The translations under genes and the position numbers were made by a program. 64,000 nucleotides of DNA, from NCBI RefSeq assembly GCF_020283565.1, contig NC_060064.1, positions 11,490,337-11,554,336 of the forward strand, written 5' to 3'. Position 1 is the stretch's first letter. Each line of letters opens with the position of its first letter. Shown here in pieces: positions 56,015 to 64,000 of the stretch. The stretch is from Trifolium pratense. Lineage: Eukaryota > Streptophyta > Magnoliopsida > Fabales > Fabaceae. The notes under the pieces were generated by a model that was given only the letters and a program-made list of their open reading frames with translations, had not been told where the DNA came from and did no database searches.

Positions 56015-59000
56015 ATGGACAAAGAAGGAGGTTTTGTTACCAGACCACCTCTTCTGGTTGGTGCTTCAAACTATGACTATTGGAAGTCCCGCATGATGAC
56101 CTTTCTAAAACAAATTGATAGCAAGACATGGAAGGCAGTGCTGAGAGGGTGGACTCCACCTGTGAAGATGGACAAAGATGGTAAACCAACTTTTGAGTTG
56201 AAATCTGCTGAAGAATGGTCCAAAGAAGAGGATGAGCTTGCTCTTGCAAACTCAAAAGCATTATATGCACTATATAATGGTGTTGACAAACACATATTCA
56301 GACTCATCAAAAAGTGTGTCTCTGCTAAGGAAGCTTGGACAATTCTTGAGACTGTTCATGAAGGTACCTCTAAAGTGAAGTTGTCAAAGCTACAACTCCT
56401 AACAACTAAGTTTGAGAATCTAAGAATGAATGATGATGAAACCATTCAGGATTTTCACATGACCATACTTGATTTTGACAATCAATTTGATGCCTTGGGT
56501 GAAAAGATACCTGAAGAAAAGATGGTAAGAAAAATGCTTAGGTCTTTACCTAAGAAGTTTGACATGAAAGTCACAGCTATAGAAGAAGCAAAGGATATCA
56601 CAGATATGAAGCTAGATGAACTAGTTGGTTCACTACAAACCTATGAGGTAGCTACAAATGAAAAGATGAATAAGAAAAACAAGAGCATTGCCTTTGTCTC
56701 GAATGCTGAGGAAGAAGATCAACAGAGTGACACGGAGTCTGAGAATAGCATCTCTGATGCAATGGTTCTTCTAAGAAAACAATTTAATAAGGTGCTAAAA
56801 ATAATGGACAAACGTCCAAAGACAAGTGCAGCTGACATTGGTCGCAACACTTATAGGAATTTCAGAAAACCTGTAACAGATGAGAAATCAGCTCCAAATA
56901 AAGGTGTTCAATGCCATGAATGTGAAGGGTATGGACACATTAGAACTGAATGTGCAACCTTCTTGAAGAAACAGAAAAAGGGGTTAACTGTTTCATGGTC
57001 AGATGAGGATTCTGAAGGAGAAACTGATACTGCAAAGTCTATTCATGCACTGACAGGTGTATGCACATCTGACACTGAATCATGTGATGAAGAGCTGACC
57101 TTTGATGAACTTGCTGAATCATACAAGGAGCTGTGTCTAAGGAGTGAAGAAGTCTGCAGAATCTCAGAAAAACAAAAGGAGACAATCTCAAAGTTGCAAA
57201 CTGAAAGAATTGTCAATCTAACAAAAATCTCTGAGATTGGTGTTAAGTGTGAAGAAGGGTTGAAAACAATTGAGGAGCAGAAGGCAATCATCGCCAATCT
57301 GGAAACAGATAAGCTTGAGCAACTAGCAGAAATATCTAAGCTGAATGAAGAGGTAACTGAATTGAACTCTCATCTTGAGAATCTAAAGAAGCATGTTGTT
57401 ATGTTATTTAAAGGAACTGACCTAGATGAAATCCTAGAAAAACTACCTAACCCTAGTAGAGCCAAAACAGGCATTGGGTATGAGTATAAAAGCGTTAATA
57501 GAATTAAAGATTACAACAAAGATGGAAAATATATGCCTGAGATAAGTAACCAACCCTCTCCAACAATGTATGGAAAAATGTCACCACACTTGTCCACCGG
57601 ACATCATACTACACACAGACAAGTGTTACCACATATGGCTCCACATCGTCAAAGAAGGCAGAATCCTAGATTTATACCAAGGCATAAAAGCAAATATCGT
57701 TCATGGAGATGTCATCACTGTGGAAGAAAGGGGCACATAAGACCTTACTGCTATAAGTTATATGGGTATCCAAATGAAACTATTCAAGAGAAACTTGATC
57801 CATCCATAACTAATGCAAAGAAGGAGTGGAAACAAAAGGTTGATGTAACCAACACCAAGGGTTGTGCAGCTGAAAGTTGTGAGAAAAGCTTGATTGCTCA
57901 CACTTCTCTTAGAGCCTCATCAAAAGAAGATTGGTACTTTGATAGTGGTTGTTCTAAACATATGACCGGTGTTGAAAAATATTTGATGGATATAAAATCC
58001 TATGCAACAAGTTTTGTAACATTCGGAGATGGAGCTAAAGGAGAAATTAAAGGTATAGGAAGGCTGATTGACAATGGTCTACCTAAACTTGAAAATGTTC
58101 TTATTGTAAAAGGGCTAACTGCTAATCTAATTAGTATACGCCAACTATGTGATCAAGGCATGCAAGTCAACTTTACAAAAAATGAATGTCTTGTTACCAA
58201 TGATGAAGGTGACATCCTGATGAAGGGTGTTAGATCGAAGGATAATTGTTACTTGTGGGTTCCTCTAGAAGAAGCTAATGTATCTACATGTCTCTTAACA
58301 AAAGAAGATGAGGTTAAGTTGTGGCACCAAAAACTAGGACATCTTAACCTGAAGAGTATGAAAAGAGCTATATCTGAGGAAGCTATCAGAGGCTTACCAA
58401 ACTTACAAATACAGGAAGACAACATCTGTGGCGAATGTCAGATTGGCAAGCAAACCAAAGTGTCGCACCAAAAGTTGCAACACTTGTCCACTTCTAGAGT
58501 TCTTGAGCTACTACACATGGACTTGATGGGTCCTATGCAAGTTGAAAGCCTTGGAGGTAAGAAATATGCTTTTGTTGTTGTTGATGATTTCTCTAGATAC
58601 ACTTGGGTTAACTTCATTAGGCAAAAATCTGAAACCTTTGATGAATTCAAAGATCTTTGCTTACAACTTCAAAAAGAAAACGACTGTGGTATTTTAAGAA
58701 TTAGAAGTGACCATGGAAAGGAGTTTGAAAACTCTAAATTTGCTGAGTTTTGTGCTGCTGAAGGAATAGCTCATGAATTCTCTTCACCTATTACACCTCA
58801 ACAAAATGGTGTGGTTGAAAGAAAGAACAGAACTTTACAAGAATCTGTTAGGGTTATGTTACATGCCAAAGACCTTCCTTATAAATTTTGGGCTGAAGCT
58901 ATGAATACGTCATGTTACATCCATAATAGAGTAACATTAAGAACAGGTACTGCAACAACACTGTGTGAACTATGGAAGAACAGAAAGCCTACTGTAAAAT

Positions 59001-59488
59001 ATTTCCATGTGTTCAGATCAAAATGTTACATCTTGGCCGATAGAGAACCTAGGAGGAAATTGGATCCCAAAAGTGATGAGGGAATATTTCTAGGTTATTC
59101 AACCAACAACAGAGCCTATAGAGTTTTCAATTCTAGAACGAAAACCATGATGGAATCAATCAATGTCGTAATTGATGATACTGATTTGACAAGTATAGAT
59201 TCAGCTGAAGAGACAGATGTAGTCACACCTGTCCCAACACCAGATGATGATCAAGCTGAATATGATTCTATTCAAGACTTTGAGCCTAATACAGAGAATT
59301 TGAGACCAAACAAAGGTCCATCAATCAGAGTTCAGAAGAACCACTCAAAGGAAATCTCTATTAGAAATCCTGACCAAGGAGTTACCATAAGAATATCTAC
59401 ATATGTAACTCTCAAGAATTTGAAAGAAGAAGCTCAATCTGGAAAGTTAAGGGGCAAGCTAATTATTTGCCTATTTAAAGAATTGTAG
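56015..59488 (+). CDS. SIRE-type Gag-protease-integrase polyprotein (RT/RNase H deleted)
   Basis: A 1157-codon uninterrupted frame starting 56 nt after the PBS. The gag part (LVGASNYDYWKSRM near residue 15; UBN2-like region to ~220) is followed by two CCHC knuckles (CHECEGYGHIRTEC ~305, CHHCGRKGHIRPYC ~570) separated by a long coiled-coil-like segment (340-480). The protease has WYFDSGCSKHMTG (~645). The GAG-pre-integrase has the HHCC finger (WHQKLGHLN, CGECQIGKQ). The integrase has the D,D,E core (MDLMGPM, RSDHGKEF, QQNGVVERKNRT). From about residue 1115 (DQGVTIRIST) the sequence jumps to the normal end of SIRE pol (KLRGKLIICLFKEL, stop), leaving out RT and RNase H without breaking the frame. 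Confidence 0.93.
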   Translation: MDKEGGFVTRPPLLVGASNYDYWKSRMMTFLKQIDSKTWKAVLRGWTPPVKMDKDGKPTFELKSAEEWSKEEDELALANSKALYALYNGVDKHIFRLIKKCVSAKEAWTILETVHEGTSKVKLSKLQLLTTKFENLRMNDDETIQDFHMTILDFDNQFDALGEKIPEEKMVRKMLRSLPKKFDMKVTAIEEAKDITDMKLDELVGSLQTYEVATNEKMNKKNKSIAFVSNAEEEDQQSDTESENSISDAMVLLRKQFNKVLKIMDKRPKTSAADIGRNTYRNFRKPVTDEKSAPNKGVQCHECEGYGHIRTECATFLKKQKKGLTVSWSDEDSEGETDTAKSIHALTGVCTSDTESCDEELTFDELAESYKELCLRSEEVCRISEKQKETISKLQTERIVNLTKISEIGVKCEEGLKTIEEQKAIIANLETDKLEQLAEISKLNEEVTELNSHLENLKKHVVMLFKGTDLDEILEKLPNPSRAKTGIGYEYKSVNRIKDYNKDGKYMPEISNQPSPTMYGKMSPHLSTGHHTTHRQVLPHMAPHRQRRQNPRFIPRHKSKYRSWRCHHCGRKGHIRPYCYKLYGYPNETIQEKLDPSITNAKKEWKQKVDVTNTKGCAAESCEKSLIAHTSLRASSKEDWYFDSGCSKHMTGVEKYLMDIKSYATSFVTFGDGAKGEIKGIGRLIDNGLPKLENVLIVKGLTANLISIRQLCDQGMQVNFTKNECLVTNDEGDILMKGVRSKDNCYLWVPLEEANVSTCLLTKEDEVKLWHQKLGHLNLKSMKRAISEEAIRGLPNLQIQEDNICGECQIGKQTKVSHQKLQHLSTSRVLELLHMDLMGPMQVESLGGKKYAFVVVDDFSRYTWVNFIRQKSETFDEFKDLCLQLQKENDCGILRIRSDHGKEFENSKFAEFCAAEGIAHEFSSPITPQQNGVVERKNRTLQESVRVMLHAKDLPYKFWAEAMNTSCYIHNRVTLRTGTATTLCELWKNRKPTVKYFHVFRSKCYILADREPRRKLDPKSDEGIFLGYSTNNRAYRVFNSRTKTMMESINVVIDDTDLTSIDSAEETDVVTPVPTPDDDQAEYDSIQDFEPNTENLRPNKGPSIRVQKNHSKEISIRNPDQGVTIRISTYVTLKNLKEEAQSGKLRGKLIICLFKEL

Positions 59489-59539
59489 CAGTTACTGCAT
59501 GTAACGCGTGCAACCGCCTCTTTTCCCTCTCTCCATTGT

Positions 59540-60190
59540 ATGGTGCACGCTAATCAAGGGAAATGTGATATGAATTCTTCCTCTAAAGTTAATGTTAATG
59601 TTGGTACTTCTGGTAAAGTCATGATTGACTATGTGATTGATTGGTTCAAGAAAATCGTTCTTGAGACTAATGTTGTGCAAGATGTTGACACATCTTTGGC
59701 CCGAGAGAATAAACAAGGTGAAACTGTTCCTGAAATCCCCGAACATGTGATTGTTCCTGGAAATGAAAATGGTCAGGTGATGACTGATAATAAAGAAGAA
59801 GTGTCTGACGAACACACTGATGTTAATTCCCCATCTAATGAGAAAAGTTGTTTGAACTCGAAGAAGTTCATATTGGTTGAATGGTCCCTAGAAGTGGAGG
59901 ATGGACTATTCATGGCAGGGCGTGTAATAGACCTGTCCATTATTATTCAGGCGTGTAGCTTTGGTGATGATTTGTTGTATGGTTTGATTTATTTTCAAAC
60001 CTATATTAACCTGTTGGACCTAGAATGTGGAGTGTGTGCAAAGGTCATTATGTTGTGCCTGAAGTTTGGTGATGAGTTTTCTAGTTCGAATTCCGCTGCA
60101 TATATATCTGATGGAAAACTCATGGTGGTTTTGGGTGCTGAGTATGCAAAACTATGTTGTTCTTTGAAGCTGTATCCCTTGGTGAGGTGA
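59540..60190 (+). pseudogene. Env-position ORF of the SIRE-type element, truncated
   Basis: A 216-codon frame starts MVHANQGK 51 nt after the pol stop, the place and opening typical of the env-like ORF in SIRE elements. It contains an acidic/Asn-rich stretch and a hydrophobic segment (SIIIQACSFGDDLLYGLIY) but no clear signal peptide. It is much shorter than the family's usual ~600 residues, and downstream sequence is full of stops. Confidence 0.6.
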
Positions 60191-62325
60191 TACTCGATGA
60201 GAGATCCAACTAACTTGTTAGAGATGCCAAAGATACTTGAGGGTGATCTCAAGTCCACTCATAAAGGCACTCATATATGAAGTTTGTTGAAGAGAGATCT
60301 GAATGAACTTATGAGCAATTTATTTTTGCTTCTAATCCTAAAAGTCAACCTCCAGTGGCCTTGATAAAGGATCTCTTTGTGTATTCCTTGAGAAGGAGAC
60401 TGATGTCCTCCCAAATGTTGGAACATCTGACCAGCAGATTATGCAGTTATTAAGGGAGAGTCCTTAATCTGAAGCTGGAAGACCTTGAAGACATGTCAGA
60501 CTTAATGTCTTGACATCTTTATATTGAGAATTTATTTTTCTCAATATGAATGGTGGTATTTCTCTGAAACGGGATGAAGGTTGTTTACTCTAACTTGATA
60601 TCATCAAGTCTATGAGAGCATGGAACTCTTGTTCTGCTGTAGTAAAAAGCACTTCAAGGGATTATGAACATTGGAGCTGTTTCAACTTATGTTCAATGGT
60701 TAATTGTTATCTGTACTTTGGAGCGTCATCCAAATCACCTAGGATGAGCATTTTAGTTGGGAGCAAATGATTATTGTTCTTTGTTATTGAAAGCTGATCA
60801 ACTACTGATGGTTGATTCTCTTGTGTCCCCCTGCTATTGTTAATTATGAGTTACTAAAACCACAAGTGAGTTACTGCTGATTCACTCGTGGAACTCATCC
60901 CTAAGACGGATGTTGTGTCAGATGTTGATGCATCTATGACACTGGAGACAAATGTTGTACCATGTGTAGGTACATCTGCTCAGCCAATGGTTGGTACTCT
61001 CACTAGGAAGCAGATGAAAATTCTTATGTTCTGAATGTGTTTCTGATATTGTGTGCTCATATATGTGATATTCAGAGGTGATTACTTCTAGTATATGTGA
61101 CTATTTCAGACCTGTTTCTGAAACTTCTGGTTTGAAGTTTTTATATGATTGTTGAAGATGGATTTGGTATATGCCTCTTGAAGTTGAAACTGGTTAATCT
61201 TCATCTGTGTGTGTGTAACTCTGCGCTAGATGTCCTGGAAATTATGTCACCTGACAGGAAGAAATATGACATGTAAGTGTTCCCTCTTAGATGATGTCTC
61301 TTTCATGATGTGCAAACAAGGGGGAAATGTTTGATGTGGTGGATATGATATGGTTCCTCCACTACTGATTTATATATGATGAACTATGTATCCCATGGTG
61401 TTATATTTGGTTGTAGTAGCTCTGTGCACTATGTGGTTGATGTGATGAAGATAGTATAGGTTTATGGCTTGTTACTTATGATCTTCATGCTATACTGTTG
61501 GAGTTTGGTCATGGTATTGTGGATGAAAGCGCGCATGTTCTCTTTCCACTACTTTTGTTCTCCGTATCTTTTTTTGGGCAAGGCCCTAAATTTCTAGCAC
61601 CTGTGTGTGCTCCATGGTCTGTAATAACTGCACACTGATATTCTCTATGCTCTGGTACACTATGATTTCCTATTCATGATGTTTGTCTAAATTGTGGCTA
61701 AAAAGGGGGAGTAGTGTGTGTGTGAGACAAGTGTATGGACAGATGCTCCCACATCTGGTGACTGTTTTTGTGCTAGTGTTCGTATGCTCGTATTGAGGGG
61801 GAGTGTGAGTAATATGCATGTACCGAGGGGGAGTAGTGAATATTCTTTCTCTATCTGGTGTGTGTATGTATGAATTCAGGGGGAGTGTGAGTGATATCAT
61901 CTCTTGATCGCCTGAATATGATTGATGACAAATGTTGTGCCAAGTGTTATGGCACCTGACTATTGAGTCCACTATCTATTATGACTGAGAATTTATCCTT
62001 CTCAGATGTTTATGGGAATTTATTTTTCCCTGTTGTTCTTATGTTGAAGAAATGCGCGTTAAACTATTAGGAGTTTATTTCTCCTACTTCTTAGCATCTA
62101 CTTTGGGAGTTTATTTCTCCCTTGTGTTGTTCCATGAGGCTAGTTGTTTTTATTCCGCTGTTGCATTGCCTCTGATACCACTTATCTCTTCTGGAAGTAG
62201 TTTTTATTATGTGTTACTTTCTTTCCTAGTTGTGTGATCATGGTGACTCGAAGGAAAGATAATATTGTATCTCTCTATATACTGGTCTAATATTGTTTTA
62301 GCCAAAATTTGCCAAAGGGGGAGAT
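60191..62325 (+). other. Decayed 3' internal region of the SIRE-type element with serial PPT-like tracts
   Basis: No long frame. At least five G-rich tracts: AAAAGGGGGAGTAGTG (~61700), TGAGGGGGAGTGTGAG (~61795), CGAGGGGGAGTAGTG (~61825), CAGGGGGAGTGTGAG (~61878) and the terminal AAAGGGGGAGATTG (62314). Serial PPT-like sites are a known trait of SIRE elements. 'gggagtttatttctcc' occurs twice (62070, 62104). Confidence 0.7.
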
Positions 62326-63368
62326 TGTTGGGTTTTTGTATATTGGCTACATTTTGCAAAAACATATTTTAGCCAAGTGTTGAGACAAGTGTACTGACCC
62401 CAAGTGTTGTGACAAATGTTGTGACACTTTGGAACAACACCTGACTCTGTTCTGCGCGCGCGCCAGCTGGATGTTATTATTTTCTACTCAATCTTTTGAA
62501 GATCTGTTTGAGGAATTGTTTCAAGGTTTCTTACAGAGGAAGGCGCACGTGTTTAATGTGTTTCATGAGGCAGCTAAACCCTAGTTTTATTTTCCAAAGG
62601 AATTATATTTTTGGAAAATATATTTTTGCGGTTTCAAAAATATAACTATTGTTTTCAAAAATATATCACTGCTGCCGCAATTCTAGAAGCCCTAATTTTG
62701 TCTTGAAGCCCAAGTCGTTCTACTACTATAAATACGAAGGCAAGCATATGGTTTCAAGTATCTAAAATCGAGTCTTACAAAGCGTGTGTTTTTAGGGATT
62801 TTAGAGTGTTAATTGTGAGCCTTTCTTGTATCTCATTGATGCAAGCTTAGGACCTGAGTGTTATTGAGTTGTAAGTGTGAACTTCTCCTAAGCTTTGAAG
62901 TACGGAGATTGTTCTATTGTGTTGTGTGGTTTACTTGCAAGCTTTTAAGCAAGAGTGAATCCTAGTTTCTTAGGAGTGTGTCTCCACCTGTTGTGATTGT
63001 GGAACTGAATAGCAGCGCTGTCTGTGTTGCTAAGGTGGGAATTGGGACGGGGTCTCATATCTAGGAGTTCCTAGGTAGAAGGGTCATTGGGTAGTGATTA
63101 AGTGAGAAGTTGTAAACGGGTGAGTTTAACTTCGAAGTAATACTGCTGATAGTGGACTTCATTCCTGGATTGGTATCCCCCAGAGTAGGCTTTAGGCTGA
63201 ACTGGGTTAACAACTCTTGTGTGTTATTTACTTTACTGTTTGTATTGTTTTATGTTATTTGCTCTGTTTATAGACAAGTGTTGGCGCACCAGTAACAACA
63301 TCTGTCTACAACAGACAAGTGTTGCTACACCTTGAGCAACACCTGTCCACTGTGTGCCAGGAATTTCA
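62326..63368 (+). mobile_element. 3' LTR of the SIRE-type element
   Basis: 1043 bp. I found no difference from the 5' LTR in line-by-line comparison. Ends 130 bp from the PNSB2 stop codon. Confidence 0.95.
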
Positions 63369-63498
63369 TCATGTAAACTATTTTATTGATAGTATTGTAC
63401 TATAGGACATAAAATCAACTAAACAAATATACATACAAAGGAAGAACAATACAAAGAGAAAGAAAGGGTGAAAGGAAAGGTTTCAAATAATGATTTGA

Positions 63499-64000
63499 TT
63501 ATGAGAGATTATCATGCTCAATAACTTGTGCTCCTCTCCATTCTTCACCAGGATTCACAGTCACAGGCACCAATAATGAAGCAGGACCGGTGCATACAAA
63601 ATAATCGTTTCCGTATTTCTCCGACAATGAACCAGGACTTGACACATAAATATCCTCAAATCCCATTCTTATCACCCTGTAGAAAATCTCGCGTCCCTGA
63701 AAATAAAAATCGGTAACATGTTTAATTGGCACTATTGTCTGGCTAAAGATTTTTTATACTGTCAGTCGATCACAAATCATCTTATGATCGATTGACAGTG
63801 TAAAAAATCTAGTATAAAAGTGAAACTCGTCGTTCAAACCTGATCGATGATTTCGTATTTTGAAGGTAGTGTGTTATAAAAAGCCTTTGATCTTTCTTCC
63901 GGAGGTGCAGCAAAAACTCTACTCATCTTATTTTCAAGGAGAGTAATAGGAACTTCTTGTTTAGTCCATGAACCTTGCTTCACTTCAGGCTCGGCACCAA
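63499..64000 (-). CDS. PNSB2: Photosynthetic NDH subunit of subcomplex B 2 (PNSB2/NDF2), 3' end, partial
   Basis: Two minus-strand exons are visible: 64000-63840 (cut by the window end) and 63696-63499, joined by a 143-bp GT-AG intron (63839-63697) in phase 0. The penultimate exon reads [20 protein letters not shown] and ends KYEIIDQ; the last reads [20 protein letters not shown] ... [15 protein letters not shown]. This matches the C-terminus of Arabidopsis NDF2/PNSB2 (known ending WRGAMVIEHDNL), an aldose-1-epimerase-fold protein without enzymatic role that is a lumen-free stromal-side subunit of the chloroplast NDH complex used in photosystem I cyclic electron flow. The gene continues beyond 64000. 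Nuclear-encoded and plastid-imported. Confidence 0.9.
63747..63810. repeat. Hairpin in the last PNSB2 intron
   Basis: Near-perfect inverted repeat of about 26-bp arms (AGATTTTTTATACTGTCAG and its inverse) filling almost half of the 143-bp intron; probably a small MITE. Confidence 0.8.

Larger units (their letters stand above)
54903..63368 (+). mobile_element. SIRE-type Ty1/copia retrotransposon lacking RT and RNase H
   Basis: An 8.47-kb element with 1043-bp LTRs (54903-55945 and 62326-63368) that appear identical wherever compared, and a 5-bp TSD TCATG (54898-54902 and 63369-63373). It has a tRNA-Met PBS at 55948, a PPT (AAAGGGGGAGA, 62314-62324), a gag-protease-integrase ORF and an env-position ORF. 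The order and gag sequence fit the SIRE/Maximus lineage of legumes. RT and RNase H are absent, so it would need enzymes supplied in trans. Identical LTRs imply a very recent insertion. Confidence 0.95.

Noticed and set aside
1..64000. CRISPR arrays, bacterial operons or phage-like systems
   Set aside because: None seen. Introns, TATA boxes and plant transposons throughout show nuclear plant DNA; the regular repeats are microsatellites, LTRs and MITEs.

Overview
This is 64 kb of AT-rich plant nuclear DNA, most likely from a papilionoid legume of the Medicago/Trifolium/Pisum group. That placement is inferred from the protein sequences and from the mix of transposable elements: an Athila-like element with ORFs behind pol, a SIRE-type copia element, TRIMs, and Stowaway, hAT, Tourist and MULE elements. 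All genes have spliceosomal introns and there is no bacterial-style organisation.

Five protein-coding loci can be supported. (1) 3364-8378, minus strand: a seven-exon HNH-endonuclease-domain protein, probably plastid-targeted. (2) 11739-14138, plus strand: a seven-exon ING2-type PHD-finger chromatin reader. (3) 18831-37402, minus strand: an eleven-exon gene for the U11/U12 snRNP 65-kDa protein of the minor spliceosome. Its two halves lie 14.56 kb apart because intron 7 holds a large composite Athila-like retrotransposon, and the reading frame and GT-AG sites are intact across the gap. (4) 42578-45975, plus strand: a CC-NB-ARC-LRR resistance gene with one frameshift inside the LRR region. (5) 63499-64000, minus strand and cut by the window end: the last two exons of PNSB2/NDF2, an aldose-1-epimerase-like subunit of the chloroplast NDH complex. 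I reconstructed the exons of loci 1, 2, 3 and 5 by hand from splice sites and frame continuity; exon lengths sum to whole codons in the three complete genes.

Most of the rest is mobile DNA. The composite element at 20281-34211 carries PBS, gag-pol, two related post-pol ORF families, PPT and a 1.73-kb 3' LTR. It has no proper 5' LTR. In its place lies an inverted, more than 99% identical copy of its own 3' ORF segment, giving 2.18-kb inverted arms around a 7.1-kb core inside a transcribed intron. The SIRE-type copia element at 54903-63368 has apparently identical 1043-bp LTRs, a 5-bp TSD, PBS and PPT, but reverse transcriptase and RNase H are missing through what looks like an in-frame deletion. 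It sits about 130 bp past the PNSB2 stop codon. Smaller elements with clear boundaries are a TRIM (358-709), hAT elements with 8-bp TSDs (5494-5777, 49442-50187), a Tourist-like MITE (17053-17391), Stowaway-like MITEs (37817-37945, 50509-50767), a MULE with a 9-bp TSD in the leader intron of the resistance gene (40696-41873), a SINE with a 20-bp TSD (54105-54234), and relics of LINEs and of an internally deleted copia element.

The genes are not functionally linked: they are ordinary single genes in a repeat-rich setting. The main points of interest are how the elements are built and where they sit relative to the genes.
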